Assembly (NCBI RefSeq): GCF_002913225.1
Contig: NZ_PPAW01000023.1
Coordinates: forward strand, 62,001-126,000
Source of the DNA: Campylobacter concisus
Lineage (GTDB): Bacteria > Campylobacterota > Campylobacteria > Campylobacterales > Campylobacteraceae
Reading direction: 5' to 3'
DNA: 64,000 nucleotides
Each line of letters opens with the position of its first letter. The first letter of the stretch is position 1. The position numbers and the translations under genes were made by a program. Under the pieces are notes generated by a model that was not told where the DNA came from, did no database searches, and saw only the letters and a program-made list of their open reading frames with translations. Below are positions 52,238-64,000 of this stretch, one piece after another.

Positions 52238-53340
52238 ATCTTTAGCCACATAAAAATTATCGCAAAAAATGCATCAAGCGCGATGACCCAAAATATCGCA
52301 TTTACAACGCTAACTGTTGTCATAGCACCTAGACTTTGAGCGTTTTGACTAACACCAAACCCCCTCATACAGCCAATGATCGCTATTACAGCGCCAAAAA
52401 ACGGAGCCTTTATCATGCCAACAGCAAAGTGCCTAAGCTCGACCATCTCGCGAAATCTATTGAGATAGTCGCTAAAGCTAATATCAAGAATAGTTTGGCA
52501 AATGATCATCTGCCCTAAAATGCTTATGCCATCAGCTATAAAGATGATGACAGGCACGCAAAGCACCATGGCGATGATGCGCGGCAAGACCAAGAAGTTA
52601 AATGGCTCAAAGCCCATCGTCTTCATCGCGTCTATCTCCTCAGTTAGCTTCATAGCACCAATTTGAGCGGTAAAGCTGGAGGCCGACCTGCCCGCCACGA
52701 CGATAGCAGCGATGAGCGGGGCCACCTCTCTAAGCGTTAGCATGCCCATGATCTCTACTATAAATATACTTGCCCCAAAGCTTGCAAGCATCGCACTACC
52801 AAGATATGCAAGCACGACGCCTATCAAAAAAGCGGTGAGCGAGACGATAAAAACGGCATTTACACCGCCATCTTTTATGTAGTTACTAAATTCTCTAAAC
52901 CTTAAATTTGCAGGATTAAGGAAAATTTTGACGCTTTTTATCAAAAACTCACCCAAAAACGAGCCAAACTCAACTAAATTTACAAAACCTTCACAAATTT
53001 TCTCTCCCAAGCGTGAGAAAAAATTTAGGCTATTGTGCGGTGGCATATATCTAAAGTCAATCTTCTCGTCATTTAGCAGCTCGCCCATCGCTTTTACCTT
53101 CTCGTCGTTTGTAACGATCTCAAATTTCTTGCCATTTAGCGTGTTTTTTAAAAGGATCAAAACAGCGTAATCAATGCTCTTTAGCTCGCTAAAGTCAAAT
53201 TTAACATTGCCGTTAAGCTTTTGGATTTTTTTAAAAATGCTTTGTAAATTTTTAGCCTCTTTGTAGCTAAACTCGCCTGCAAATTTTATGGTCGCAGTGC
53301 CGTTTGCTTCGGTAAAAACGATATCATTTCTCTTTTGCAA
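52234..53340 (-). CDS. mlaE: MlaE-family lipid permease with N-terminal STAS (MlaB-like) domain
   Basis: Permease of the lipid transporter (368 residues). The C-terminal 260 residues carry the membrane helices and the MlaE block EIMGMLTLREVAPLIAAIVV...AGRSASSFTAQIGAMKLTEE (split here). The first 90 or so residues (ANGTATIKFAGEFSYKEAKN, VKFDFSELKSIDYAVL) form a STAS-like domain, like MlaB, so the STAS subunit is fused rather than encoded separately. The start is TTG 53340 after AAGGAAC. Divergent from tgt. Confidence 0.92.
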   Translation of the reverse strand: MQKRNDIVFTEANGTATIKFAGEFSYKEAKNLQSIFKKIQKLNGNVKFDFSELKSIDYAVLILLKNTLNGKKFEIVTNDEKVKAMGELLNDEKIDFRYMPPHNSLNFFSRLGEKICEGFVNLVEFGSFLGEFLIKSVKIFLNPANLRFREFSNYIKDGGVNAVFIVSLTAFLIGVVLAYLGSAMLASFGASIFIVEIMGMLTLREVAPLIAAIVVAGRSASSFTAQIGAMKLTEEIDAMKTMGFEPFNFLVLPRIIAMVLCVPVIIFIADGISILGQMIICQTILDISFSDYLNRFREMVELRHFAVGMIKAPFFGAVIAIIGCMRGFGVSQNAQSLGAMTTVSVVNAIFWVIALDAFFAIIFMWLKI

Positions 53341-53367
53341 AAAGTTCCTTTGCCTTAAAATTTCTGG

Positions 53368-53392
53368 ATTATATTATAAATTTTGTTAAAAT
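53368..53392. promoter_or_regulatory. divergent promoters of mlaE and tgt
   Basis: Minus strand: TATAAT at 53368-53373 (or the overlapping one at 53373-53378), leading to mlaE at 53340. Plus strand: extended -10 TGTTAAAAT with TAAAAT at 53387-53392, leading to tgt at 53420. The two -10 boxes are within 25 bases of each other. Confidence 0.5.
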
Positions 53393-53419
53393 AAAAAATC
53401 AAAAATTTTAAGGACTTAG

Positions 53420-54550
53420 ATGAAATTTGAAGTTATAAAAAAAGATGGCAACGCAAGGCGCGGCGTACTCACCACAGCCCACAGCGTGATACAAACGCCA
53501 GTTTTTATGCCAGTTGGCACGGTTGGCGCAGTTAAAAGCTTAGATGCCTTTGATATGAGCGAAATTTTAGACGCAAAGATCATTTTAGCAAACACCTATC
53601 ACATGTATCTGCGCCCTGGTAGCAAGGTCGTGCGTAAGTTTGGCGGACTACATGGATTTTCTAAATTTGATCGCTCGTTTTTAACTGATAGTGGCGGATT
53701 TCAGGCGTTTTCGCTTAGGTCAAACACCAAAAACGACGATGGCGGGATAAAATTTAAAAGCCACATCGACGGCAGCACGCACTACTTCACGCCAAGATCC
53801 GTCCTTGACACGCAGTATGACCTAGGCAGCGACATCATGATGATACTTGATGATCTAGTCGCCTTGCCTGCTGAGCCAAAAAGGATAGATCTAAGCATAA
53901 AGCGAACGATAAAATGGGCAAAAGAGGCGATTGATTATCACAAATTTATGCAAAGCAAGGGCGTTGGCTTGCAGCAAAATATCTTTGGTATCGTTCAAGG
54001 CGGCACCGACTATGTGGCGCGTAAATTTTGCGCTGAAGCCTTAAATCAGATGCCATTTGACGGCCTTGCGATCGGCGGTCTAAGTGTCGGCGAGAGCAAT
54101 GAGGCGATGTATGACACAGTTGAGGCGGTTATGCCATTTATGGATGAGCTTAGACCTCGCTATCTAATGGGCGTTGGCACGCCTGAGGATCTTGTAGAAA
54201 ACGTGGAGCGAGGGGTCGATATGTTTGACTGCGTGATGCCAACAAGAAACGCAAGAAACGGCACGCTCTTTACTAGCTTTGGCAAGATAAATATAAAATC
54301 AGCCAAATTTATAAACGACCACGCGCCGATTGATCCGCAGTGTCAGTGCTACACCTGCAAGCGCTACTCTAGAGGCTATCTAAACCACCTTTTTAAGGCT
54401 AGAGAGCTCACATTTTTTAGACTAGCAAGCCTTCACAACCTGCACTACTATCTAAATTTAATGAAAGAGATGAGAGAGGCGATCGAGGTCGGCGAATTTG
54501 CTAAATTTAAGCGAAATTTCTACGCAAAAAGGAGCGCAGATGAGCTATAA
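53420..54550 (+). CDS. tgt: queuine tRNA-ribosyltransferase
   Basis: Exchanges guanine 34 for preQ1 in tRNAs for Tyr, His, Asn and Asp (376 residues). The catalytic and binding blocks are [56 protein letters not shown] and the zinc site [17 protein letters not shown]. The ATG at 53420 follows TTTTAAGGACTTAG. The stop overlaps the start of the CorA-like gene. Confidence 0.97.
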   Translation: MKFEVIKKDGNARRGVLTTAHSVIQTPVFMPVGTVGAVKSLDAFDMSEILDAKIILANTYHMYLRPGSKVVRKFGGLHGFSKFDRSFLTDSGGFQAFSLRSNTKNDDGGIKFKSHIDGSTHYFTPRSVLDTQYDLGSDIMMILDDLVALPAEPKRIDLSIKRTIKWAKEAIDYHKFMQSKGVGLQQNIFGIVQGGTDYVARKFCAEALNQMPFDGLAIGGLSVGESNEAMYDTVEAVMPFMDELRPRYLMGVGTPEDLVENVERGVDMFDCVMPTRNARNGTLFTSFGKINIKSAKFINDHAPIDPQCQCYTCKRYSRGYLNHLFKARELTFFRLASLHNLHYYLNLMKEMREAIEVGEFAKFKRNFYAKRSADEL

Positions 54551-55238
54551 AAGCGCACTTTGTGGATATTTTTATGGAGATGCATTTGACTACATCACGC
54601 TCATCTCATCATCGCAAAAGCAAGTTTTTAAATTTTTATTTAAAGATGGCAAAATTTACAAAGAAGATCTTGAGCATGAATGCGACAAAAGCACGTTTGA
54701 AGCAGCTATTAAGGGGATTTGTAACGAATATGCAAATAAAATTTTAGAGCACCAAGACGAGCTAAATGAGTATGAGAAAATTTATGCTAGCCAAAAAAAT
54801 TTTGAGAAATTTATAAAAAGACACCACTTTTTAAAGTATGAGATAAGGAAATTTCAAAATAGCATTTCGCACTTTTACGAAGCTCTTGCAATCTGCCAAA
54901 GTGAGCAGCAAGGTCTTAAAAAAGAGCTTAAAAACAGCATCCACGAAGCAAGCGTCTTTAAAACCATAGCCAACGAATATGCCTGCAGGGTCGAAGACAT
55001 CTATACATTTATACAAAGCGCTAAAAACGACAAGATAAATAAAAATATCTACCTCTTAACGCTCATTTCGGCTCTATTTTTGCCGCTAAATTTCATCACT
55101 GGCTTTTTTGGTATGAATACAAACGGCATGTTTCTAAGCTCATTTAAAGATGGCACATTGATAGTTTTTGCCTTTGTAGCGATGCTTTGCGTGCTATTTT
55201 TTATATTTTATTACAGATCAAATAAGGATATTAGTTAA
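54540..55238 (+). CDS. CorA-like divalent cation transporter, short form
   Basis: Two-helix CorA family protein (232 residues, well short of the usual 310 or more). The conserved signature is FFGMNTNGM near residue 190, after the helix [17 protein letters not shown], and a second helix follows ([18 protein letters not shown]). Upstream is a long helical cytoplasmic region (about 60-170) with many Lys/Glu/Phe. The beta-rich N-terminal domain of normal CorA is reduced. ATG 54540 follows AAAAAGGAGCGC and overlaps the tgt stop by eleven bases. Substrate probably Mg2+ or Co2+, by family. Confidence 0.87.
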   Translation: MSYKSALCGYFYGDAFDYITLISSSQKQVFKFLFKDGKIYKEDLEHECDKSTFEAAIKGICNEYANKILEHQDELNEYEKIYASQKNFEKFIKRHHFLKYEIRKFQNSISHFYEALAICQSEQQGLKKELKNSIHEASVFKTIANEYACRVEDIYTFIQSAKNDKINKNIYLLTLISALFLPLNFITGFFGMNTNGMFLSSFKDGTLIVFAFVAMLCVLFFIFYYRSNKDIS

Positions 55239-55250
55239 ATTTATAGTAGG

Positions 55251-55277
55251 CTTGGCAAGTTGATCCAACCTGCCAAG
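55251..55277. terminator. hairpin between the convergent CorA-like and clpB genes
   Basis: CTTGGCA (55251-55257) pairs with TGCCAAG (55271-55277), and GTTG / CAAC extends the stem around loop ATC across one mismatch. It lies in the 50-base gap between convergent genes. No immediate T-run follows, so it is a candidate shared terminator. Confidence 0.55.
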
Positions 55278-55288
55278 TAAATTTGAAG

Positions 55289-57862
<2,574 letters not shown>

Positions 57863-57894
57863 TAAAGCTCCTTAAGTTATTTTATAATGGCGGC

Positions 57895-57924
57895 ATTATA
57901 TAACTTTAGTCTTATATTGTCAAG
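57895..57924 (-). promoter_or_regulatory. consensus clpB promoter overlapping an HspR (HAIR)-like inverted repeat
   Basis: On the minus strand TTGACA (57918-57923), 17 bases, TATAAT (57895-57900): perfect spacing and consensus. Over the -35, CTTGACA-N7-ACTAAAG (57904-57924) matches the HAIR operator CTTGAGT-N7-ACTCAAG at 11 of 14 positions. HspR is known to repress clpB in C. jejuni. Confidence 0.65.
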
Positions 57925-57975
57925 TATTTTTATAACATTTGTCACTCTTTTTATTTAATTGCTAAAATTTGCTGT

Positions 57976-57981
57976 TATAAA
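57976..57981 (+). promoter_or_regulatory. possible ctpA promoter -10
   Basis: TGTTATAAA gives an extended -10-like box with TATAAA at 57976-57981, about 100 bases upstream of the ctpA start. In between lies a GGCTAAA / TTTAGCC inverted repeat (58017-58041) that would sit in the leader RNA. Confidence 0.35.
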
Positions 57982-58081
57982 TTTGTGTTAAAAATAGACA
58001 AAAGCTAAAAATATAAGGCTAAATTTATGCTTTTTTTAGCCAAATGTTAATAAAATTGAACCAAAAAATATAGGAGATATT

Positions 58082-59389
58082 TTGAACAAATTTACTAGAT
58101 CTTTTGCGCTAAAAATAACAGGCGCCCTACTCATCTCAAGCGTAGCAGTAAATGCGCTTTTTGCTAAAACCGAAGATGAGGCGAGTGCGAAACTTGAAGC
58201 ACTTTCAAAACTTACAAAAACCATCTCAACTGTTGAAAAATACTACGTTGATGACATTAAATTTAAAGAGATAATCGACAAAGCCATCGCTGGTTTGATG
58301 CAAAATTTGGATGCTCACTCAAGCTTTTTAAATGAAAAAGCATATAAAGATATGCAGGTGCAAACAAGCGGCGAATTTGGCGGACTTGGCATAACAGTTG
58401 GCATGAAAGATAGCGCCCTAACCGTTATCTCGCCCATCGAGGACACTCCAGCTGATAAAGCAGGTATAAAAGCAGGCGATATCATTTTAAGGATCGATGG
58501 CAACTCAACTATCGGCACAACGATAGATGAAGCCGTAAATAAGATGCGCGGCAAGCCAAAAACTCCGATAACAATTACGATCTTAAGAAAAGGCGAGCAA
58601 AAGCCATTTGACGTAAAAATCATAAGAGATCTTATAAAAGTTGAGTCTGTCTATGCAAAAATGATAGAAAATGAAAACATCCTTTATATACGCGTCACAA
58701 ATTTTGACAAAAACGTCGTCACAAAGGTCAAAGATGCGATCAGAGAGCATCCAAAAGCAAATGGCATCATACTCGATCTTAGAAACAACCCTGGCGGTCT
58801 TTTAAATCAAGCTGTTGATCTAGTAGATCTTTTCGTAGATAACGGTATCATCGTCTCTCAAAAGGGTCGTGATGCATCTGAAAATGTAGAGTATAAAGCA
58901 AGCGCTAGCAAAACCTTATCAAAACTCCCACTTGTAGTGCTGGTAAATGGCGGAAGTGCAAGCGCTAGCGAGATCGTAAGTGGCTCACTGCAAGATCACA
59001 AGCGTGCGGTGATAATTGGCGAAAACACATTTGGTAAAGGCAGCGTTCAGGTGATCTTACCAATAGACGATACAGAAGCGCTAAGACTAACCATCGCAAG
59101 ATACTACTTGCCAAGTGGTAGAACTATCCAAGCAGTTGGCGTAACGCCTGATGTAGTCGTGCATCCTGGCAAAGTGCCACAAAGTGATGATAGCGCATTT
59201 AGCATCAAAGAGAGCGAACTAAAAGCACACCTAAAGAGCGAGCTAAACAAGATAAATCCAACAAGTGAGGGCAATAAAACTGAAGCAAAAGATGATAAAA
59301 ATATAATCACACAGAAAAAAGTCGATGAGGACATTCAGTTAAAAACAGCGATTGATACGATCAAAATTTTAAAGATAAAACAACAATAA
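58082..59389 (+). CDS. ctpA: C-terminal processing protease (S41 family)
   Basis: Periplasmic serine protease (435 residues) that trims the C-termini of envelope proteins. Signal or anchor segment [21 protein letters not shown] domain at about 100-180 ([33 protein letters not shown]). Catalytic dyad: Ser294 in GGSASASEI and Lys319 in FGKGSVQ, 25 residues apart as in Prc. Start is TTG 58082 after ATAGGAGATATT. First of the operon with purC, purS, purQ, the SH3 protein and plsC. The same gene order occurs in C. jejuni. Confidence 0.94.
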   Translation: MNKFTRSFALKITGALLISSVAVNALFAKTEDEASAKLEALSKLTKTISTVEKYYVDDIKFKEIIDKAIAGLMQNLDAHSSFLNEKAYKDMQVQTSGEFGGLGITVGMKDSALTVISPIEDTPADKAGIKAGDIILRIDGNSTIGTTIDEAVNKMRGKPKTPITITILRKGEQKPFDVKIIRDLIKVESVYAKMIENENILYIRVTNFDKNVVTKVKDAIREHPKANGIILDLRNNPGGLLNQAVDLVDLFVDNGIIVSQKGRDASENVEYKASASKTLSKLPLVVLVNGGSASASEIVSGSLQDHKRAVIIGENTFGKGSVQVILPIDDTEALRLTIARYYLPSGRTIQAVGVTPDVVVHPGKVPQSDDSAFSIKESELKAHLKSELNKINPTSEGNKTEAKDDKNIITQKKVDEDIQLKTAIDTIKILKIKQQ

Positions 59390-59405
59390 TCTAAAGGAGA
59401 ACAAC

Positions 59406-60116
59406 ATGCAAAAAAGAGAGCTTATCTACGAGGGAAAAGGCAAGAAAATGTACGCCACAGACGATCCAAATCTACTTGTGGCTGAATTTAAAGACGATTT
59501 AACAGCATTTGACGCTCAAAAAAGAGGCAACGAAGCTGGCAAAGGCGCGCTAAATAACAAAATCTCTACTCAGCTTTTTAAACTGCTAGAGAGCAAAGGT
59601 ATCGTCACTGACCTAGTTGAAACCATCAGCGACACCGAGCAAGTAGTTAAAAAATGCGAGATCATACCTCTTGAAGTTGTTGTGAGAAATATCGCGACTG
59701 GCTCACTTAGCAAAAGACTTGGCATAAAAGAAGGCACGGTTTTACCTTTCACGCTTGTTGAGTTTTATTACAAAAACGACGATTTGCACGATCCTTTGGT
59801 GACTGATGAGCACTGCATCATCATGGGCCTAGTAAAGAGCGAAAAAGATCTTCAAACACTAAGACACACAGCAAGAGAGATCAACTCTATCTTATTTAAA
59901 TTCTTTGCAGAGAGAAATTTAAAACTAGTTGATTTTAAAGTCGAATTTGGTATCGACAAAGATGGCAACATCATCTTAGCTGACGAGATAAGTCCTGATA
60001 GCTGCAGATTTTGGGATGCGACAACAAACGAAAAACTTGATAAAGATAGATTTAGACAAGACCTTGGTAGCGTAAAAGTCGCTTATGAAGAAGTTTTAAG
60101 AAGAATTCTTTCTTAA
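59406..60116 (+). CDS. purC: phosphoribosylaminoimidazole-succinocarboxamide synthase
   Basis: SAICAR synthase in de novo purine synthesis (236 residues). Motifs [53 protein letters not shown] and [15 protein letters not shown] are typical. The ATG follows CTAAAGGAGAACAAC, 16 bases after ctpA. purS follows after eight bases. Confidence 0.97.
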   Translation: MQKRELIYEGKGKKMYATDDPNLLVAEFKDDLTAFDAQKRGNEAGKGALNNKISTQLFKLLESKGIVTDLVETISDTEQVVKKCEIIPLEVVVRNIATGSLSKRLGIKEGTVLPFTLVEFYYKNDDLHDPLVTDEHCIIMGLVKSEKDLQTLRHTAREINSILFKFFAERNLKLVDFKVEFGIDKDGNIILADEISPDSCRFWDATTNEKLDKDRFRQDLGSVKVAYEEVLRRILS

Positions 60117-60124
60117 GGACAAAG

Positions 60125-60361
60125 ATGAAAGCTGTTGTAAACATAGCATTAAGAAGCGGGGTCTTAGACCCTGCTGGTAAAGCAGTGGAGCATGCGCTAA
60201 ATTCACTTGGATTTAGCGGTGTTTCAAATGTCAGGATAGGCAAACAAATCGTTTTAGATATCGATGAGAGCGATAAAAATAAAGCAAAAGAGCAGCTAAA
60301 AGTTATGTGTGAAGAGCTTCTAGCAAACACTGTCATCGAAGACTACGAGATCGTGCTATGA
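60125..60361 (+). CDS. purS: phosphoribosylformylglycinamidine synthase subunit PurS
   Basis: Small FGAM synthase subunit (78 residues) that links PurL and PurQ in the three-part enzyme. SGVLDPAGKAVEHALNSLGF and NVRIGKQIVLDIDESDK match the PurS family. It overlaps purQ by four bases (ATGA). purL is not in this window. Confidence 0.96.
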   Translation: MKAVVNIALRSGVLDPAGKAVEHALNSLGFSGVSNVRIGKQIVLDIDESDKNKAKEQLKVMCEELLANTVIEDYEIVL

Positions 60362-61023
60362 AAGTAGCCATCATACTTTTTCCTGGCACAAACTGCGAAG
60401 AAGACACAGCTCACGCTTTTAAGCTACTTGGATGCCAAACACAGATCATCTGGCACAAAGAAGATAAGATCGATGCTGATCTAGTCGTTTTGCCTGGTGG
60501 TTTTAGCTATGGCGACTATCTAAGAACGGCTGCGATAGCTAAATTTAGCCCAGCTATGCAGGCTGTAAAAGAGCATGCGAAAAAAGGTGGCTACATTTTA
60601 GGAATTTGCAATGGCTTTCAGATGCTTCTTGAGCTTGGACTTTTAAAAGGTGCGATGAGAAGAAATGAAAATTTAAATTTCGTCTCAAAATATCACCATC
60701 TAAAAGTGATCTCAAATAACAATAAATTCCTAGCAAATTTAGCCAAAGACGAAGTAGTAAATATCCCTATCGCTCACGGCGAGGGCAACTACTATACCGA
60801 CGAAGATACACTAAAAAGCCTATATGATAACGAGCAAGTCCTGCTAAAATACTGTGACAGTCACGGCAATGAGATAAATCCAAATGGCTCAGTTGATAGC
60901 ATAGCTGGGATTTGCGATGAGAGTAAGAGGATCTTTGGTCTTATGCCTCACCCAGAGCGCGCTTGCGAGAAAATTTTAGGCACAGATGATGGCATGAAGA
61001 TGTTAAAAGGGTTAGTTTGGTAA
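60358..61023 (+). CDS. purQ: phosphoribosylformylglycinamidine synthase subunit PurQ
   Basis: Glutamine amidotransferase subunit of FGAM synthase (221 residues, class I GATase fold). Nucleophile Cys84 in GYILGICNGFQML; His and Glu of the triad in LMPHPERACEKIL; FPGTNCEEDTAHAF and LPGGFSYGDYLR are PurQ-specific. It overlaps the SH3 protein gene by seven bases. Confidence 0.97.
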   Translation: MKVAIILFPGTNCEEDTAHAFKLLGCQTQIIWHKEDKIDADLVVLPGGFSYGDYLRTAAIAKFSPAMQAVKEHAKKGGYILGICNGFQMLLELGLLKGAMRRNENLNFVSKYHHLKVISNNNKFLANLAKDEVVNIPIAHGEGNYYTDEDTLKSLYDNEQVLLKYCDSHGNEINPNGSVDSIAGICDESKRIFGLMPHPERACEKILGTDDGMKMLKGLVW

Positions 61024-62324
61024 AACGAACACTTTTTATCGCCCTACTCGCGCTAAATTTATTTGCCGCAAACACTGATGAAGTCAGCGTTTTTGACATG
61101 ATGGATGAGGCAAGAGAGGATAAATTTGTAAATAGTCCAAGTTCAAAGCCACAAACAAAGACTCCTAGCGAAGAAGATATATCAAGAAAGCTCGTCTCAC
61201 CACGCTCTATCGCCCCACAGCCAGAGCGTATCACTCCAGAGCAGATGCGAAATATCGTCCCGACAAACGAACCAGACATCAGCGTCCCTGACAATCAAGT
61301 CTATGACAAGATCAAGATAAAAGACCTCCTTTTAAAAGCGACAAATATCCCCAAAAATGTCGTAGTAGGAGAAATTTTTAGCGTTGAGATCGTGGCTGAT
61401 ACGCAAAGTGACCTTGAGTTTGAGTTTGAGACACAGCTTGATGAGACAAATATCAAATGGCTAAATAAGAAGAATTTTCAATGGGTAAAAGGCGAAGAAA
61501 ACAAATACATCGGCACTTTCTACCTTGAAGCAACGAGCATTGATGCAAAGACTTTACGAGTTAGCTTGGATCTAAAAAGAAATGGCGAGAACTATCAAAA
61601 CTCAAACATAAATATCTTTTTACCAAAGCTAAAAGAGCTTAGAAGTGACGAGAACTACAACCACATCGTCGCTGACAACCTTGAGGTAAAGAAATTTAAA
61701 ACGACTAAATTTGATGATATAAACAACATCATGGTCGTGGAAATTTATGGAAACAATGTCGATCTAAGCGCCTTTAATATCGAAAATAAAACGATCCTAA
61801 AGCAAGGCGTAGATACGATAAACGGCGACTTTAACTCACAAAGTGCATATTATTTTGCAGTGTTTAAGCCAAACAAAAAGACACTTGACTTTAACTACTA
61901 CAACCTAAAAAAAGCTAAATTTGAGAGCTTTTCACTGCCTGTGAGCGTCGAAGAAGACGAAGTTAGTACGCAGATCGGGCTAAATCCAAAACAAAGCGAA
62001 TTTAGCACTTACAAAGATATCACGATCTACTCTTTGGTCGCTATCTTTATCTTGCTGGCGATCTGGCGAAGAAAGCTAAGTTACTTCTTTGTGGCAGCTG
62101 TTTTTATCGCACTTGGGATTTACACTTACAATCCTTTTGGCAAAGCAGTGCTTAAGCCAGATGTGAGCGTCACTATCTTGCCAACTAAAAATTCAACCGT
62201 TTTTTATACATCTCGTAAAAACGAAAATGTTGAAATTTTAGATACAAAAGATGACTACTCAAAAATTTTATTCGCAGATGGCAAAATCGGCTGGGTAAGA
62301 AAGGGTGATCTTGTCAAAAATTAG
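61017..62324 (+). CDS. periplasmic/membrane protein with C-terminal SH3-like domain
   Basis: Conserved Campylobacter protein of unknown function (435 residues) at the same spot in C. jejuni (Cj0515, from memory). Signal peptide KRTLFIALLALNLFAA, then a long periplasmic region with beta-rich pieces around 100-310 (IPKNVVVGEIFSVEIVADTQ). Two membrane helices follow (about 333-348 and 354-372), then a bacterial SH3-like domain (TILPTKNSTVFYTS to IGWVRKGDLVKN). The overall plan resembles BatD-type proteins, but I would not assign that. Start TTG 61017 overlaps the purQ stop. Confidence 0.8.
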   Translation: MVKRTLFIALLALNLFAANTDEVSVFDMMDEAREDKFVNSPSSKPQTKTPSEEDISRKLVSPRSIAPQPERITPEQMRNIVPTNEPDISVPDNQVYDKIKIKDLLLKATNIPKNVVVGEIFSVEIVADTQSDLEFEFETQLDETNIKWLNKKNFQWVKGEENKYIGTFYLEATSIDAKTLRVSLDLKRNGENYQNSNINIFLPKLKELRSDENYNHIVADNLEVKKFKTTKFDDINNIMVVEIYGNNVDLSAFNIENKTILKQGVDTINGDFNSQSAYYFAVFKPNKKTLDFNYYNLKKAKFESFSLPVSVEEDEVSTQIGLNPKQSEFSTYKDITIYSLVAIFILLAIWRRKLSYFFVAAVFIALGIYTYNPFGKAVLKPDVSVTILPTKNSTVFYTSRKNENVEILDTKDDYSKILFADGKIGWVRKGDLVKN

Positions 62325-62979
62325 AGCTTTTTTCTTTTCTATTGAATTTGTAATAAGCGTCGTTATTGTCGTATTTTTTATGTGGCTCTTTAACTCTAAA
62401 AATAGAGCTATTAGAAAATTTTGGGGCAGATCGCAGAGATTTTTTGGCGGATATAAGCTTGAAGTGATCGGTAAATTTAGCGACGAAGCAAATATCTTGC
62501 TGATAAATCACCAAAGCATGCTTGATATCATCGCACTTGAAGAGATCCATCCTAAAAATATATGCTGGATCGCAAAGGCGCAGATAGGTAAGATCCCGAT
62601 CATCGGTAAAATTTTGAGCCTTCCTAAGATGATAGCAGTCGAGCGAGAAAACAAGCATTCACTGATAAAGCTTTTAAGCGAAGCAAAAGACAGAGTAGAA
62701 AATGGGCGTGTTTTAGCGATATTTCCAGAAGGCACAAGGTCTCAAACCAAAGAGCTCTTGCCATTTAAAGGTGGCGCAAAACTGCTAGTTGAAAAGCTAA
62801 ATTTAAAGGTTCAGCCTATCGTAATCGTCGGAAGCGATGCGATGAAAGTGAAAGAATTTAGCTTTAAAAAAGCTGACATCAAGCTCTTTTGTCTTGATCT
62901 AGTCGATACCTCAAAACAAAACTGGCTAGAGGCGACTAGGGAGAGCATGCAAAAAGTCCTAGACGAAAATAGAAAATAA
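62311..62979 (+). CDS. plsC: 1-acyl-sn-glycerol-3-phosphate acyltransferase
   Basis: Makes phosphatidic acid from lysophosphatidic acid in the inner membrane (222 residues). N-terminal helix IEFVISVVIVVFFMWLF; acyltransferase motif I NHQSMLD, motif II/III region MIAVERENKHSLIKLL and FPEGTRSQTKELLPFKGGAK. The start is TTG 62311 with AGAAAGGGTG ahead; GTG 62305 is possible. Start overlaps the SH3 protein stop. Last gene of the operon. Confidence 0.93.
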   Translation: MSKIRAFFFSIEFVISVVIVVFFMWLFNSKNRAIRKFWGRSQRFFGGYKLEVIGKFSDEANILLINHQSMLDIIALEEIHPKNICWIAKAQIGKIPIIGKILSLPKMIAVERENKHSLIKLLSEAKDRVENGRVLAIFPEGTRSQTKELLPFKGGAKLLVEKLNLKVQPIVIVGSDAMKVKEFSFKKADIKLFCLDLVDTSKQNWLEATRESMQKVLDENRK

Positions 62980-62984
62980 ATTTA

Positions 62985-63004
62985 GCTTTGTAAATTTACA
63001 AAGC
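62985..63004. terminator. 20-base perfect palindrome after plsC, candidate terminator
   Basis: GCTTTGTAAATTTACAAAGC is self-complementary over all 20 bases and starts six bases after the plsC stop. An AT-rich stretch follows, but the T-run is not immediate. Confidence 0.45.
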
Positions 63005-63067
63005 CCTACTATATTATTATTTATAAATTTTTTGTTTTATATAAGAGAAATTTTTGTCTATAAATTT

Positions 63068-63093
63068 AAAAAGGTCTAGCCAAAGCTAGACCT
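63068..63093 (-). terminator. rho-independent terminator of the chemotaxis receptor gene
   Basis: AGGTCTAGC (63072-63080) pairs with GCTAGACCT (63085-63093), a 9-bp stem with loop CAAA. On the minus strand it is followed by TTTTTAAATTT. It lies 27 bases after the receptor stop. Confidence 0.85.
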
Positions 63094-63120
63094 AAAAATA
63101 TTAGCTTAAGAGGTAAAAAC

Positions 63121-64000
63121 TTAAGTTCTAAAGACACTTAGTTTTGTATTTAGCGCGTCTGTCATCTTATTTAGATGTTCAGCTGCAGAAGCTATCTCTT
63201 CGACGCTTCTAGCATTTTCAGATGAAATTTGATTGATCTCTGAGATGCCATCCATGATCTCATTTACATTCTTGCCAGTTGCGATGTAGTCTTGCATAGT
63301 CTTATCAGACATCGCTATGGCATTATTCATCGTTGCGCTCATATCATTTATCGTCTTTTCAACGTCACTTGCCACATGGGTTAGCTCTTGAATTTGTTTA
63401 GAGTTGATGCCCATTTGCTCACTGCTATCATTTATCGCTTGAACGATAACGTTGATAGTTGCATTTATCTCTGTTAGAGATTTTTGAGTTCTCTCAGCTA
63501 GTTGTCTAACTTCATCAGCTACAACTGCAAAGCCACGTCCATGCTCACCTGCACGTGCTGCTTCGATAGCTGCGTTAAGAGCAAGTAAGTTTGTCTGATC
63601 AGCGATATCATTGATAACTACAAGCACTGATTTAACCTGCTCTGCATCACGGCTAAGCTGCTCGATCTTGCCAGCCATTTGGCTCTCTACGTTTGCAGAG
63701 TCTACAATCTGAGATGATAGGGCTCTGATAGCGTCAGTAGCTGTTTTTATATGAGTGCTTGCCTTTTGAAGATCATCTTTACCAGCTTGAGCTATAGATA
63801 GAGACTCTTTCATGCTTTCTTGCATAGACTTACATCTTTGATTTGTCTCTTCAACGATCTGGGTTGACTCTTCCACGCGTTTACCTGTTTGAAGTGAGGT
63901 AGAGCTTAGCTCGTTTGCGACTGAGCTGTTTTCACTTGAAAGGTTTTTAGTATCGCTTATAAGCACTCTTATGCGCTCTATGAAATTATTTATATCGTTG
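63121..64000 (-). CDS. methyl-accepting chemotaxis protein, C-terminal part (truncated by window)
   Basis: The frame is open through the right edge (reading [17 protein letters not shown]), so the sensor domain is not seen. What is visible is the cytoplasmic signalling domain: a long coiled coil with methylation-helix character and the highly conserved hairpin tip [20 protein letters not shown] followed by [20 protein letters not shown], which binds CheA and CheW. There is no C-terminal NWETF-type pentapeptide; it ends KLSVFRT. About 293 codons are in the window. The ligand cannot be said from this part. A good terminator follows. Confidence 0.95.
   Translation of the reverse strand, partial: NDINNFIERIRVLISDTKNLSSENSSVANELSSTSLQTGKRVEESTQIVEETNQRCKSMQESMKESLSIAQAGKDDLQKASTHIKTATDAIRALSSQIVDSANVESQMAGKIEQLSRDAEQVKSVLVVINDIADQTNLLALNAAIEAARAGEHGRGFAVVADEVRQLAERTQKSLTEINATINVIVQAINDSSEQMGINSKQIQELTHVASDVEKTINDMSATMNNAIAMSDKTMQDYIATGKNVNEIMDGISEINQISSENARSVEEIASAAEHLNKMTDALNTKLSVFRT

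Overview
The window is a gene-dense, AT-rich stretch of an epsilonproteobacterial chromosome, most likely a Campylobacter of the C. concisus group. Three things point there. The block clpB / ctpA-purC-purS-purQ-(SH3 protein)-plsC matches the order I remember from C. jejuni, as does the aroB-mscS-mtaB neighbourhood. Many genes start with TTG or GTG, and genes overlap by a few bases. The palindromic word AAATTT is extremely frequent. I see no prophage, insertion sequence, CRISPR array or rRNA. Nearly everything is housekeeping or envelope biology.

Layout. 1-3.3 kb: a truncated SEDS (FtsW/RodA) gene divergent from murI, then a DedA protein, a frameshifted remnant gene and an orphan membrane protein. 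3.3-7.9 kb (minus): a diaminopimelate dehydrogenase gene followed by a methionine-type ABC importer (metN, metI, two metQ). A 19-codon Cys/Met-rich micro-ORF and a long inverted repeat lie between the permease and the binding proteins. 8-18 kb (minus): valS, then the pbpC / alpha-2-macroglobulin pair. 18-25 kb (plus): a UvrD/Rep helicase, a MacA-MacB-TolC-type efflux operon and an unknown protein. 25.2-26.1 kb: an AT-rich region with degenerate repeats. 26-28.7 kb (minus): a tight four-gene operon of NlpC/P60 lipoprotein, rhomboid, DUF455 and SixA.

28.8-41.7 kb (plus): murA, moeA, tRNA-Gly, flgA, ubiX, coaD, tmk, hisS, speA, an aminotransferase and the thiamine operon thiS-F-G-H-E. 41.7-42.4 kb: a second AT-rich repeat-like gap. 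42.4-53.3 kb (minus): an Mla-type lipid transport set (E-F-D-lipoprotein), then a TrkA-like protein, aroB, mscS, mtaB, an FtsH-like AAA protein and mogA. 53.4-55.2 kb: tgt and a short CorA-like protein. 55.3-64 kb: clpB (minus) divergent from ctpA and the purine/plsC operon, then a truncated chemotaxis receptor gene at the right edge.

Most worth a second look: the micro-ORF and hairpin inside the metNIQ operon; its linkage to ddh; the FtsH-like protein whose HEXXH zinc site is destroyed; flgA, which has no usable start codon between a tRNA-Gly and its own signal peptide; a consensus clpB promoter with an HspR-like (HAIR) inverted repeat over its -35 box; and an apparently leaderless pbpC promoter. 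All function calls come from reading translated sequence and remembered family motifs. No database search was run.
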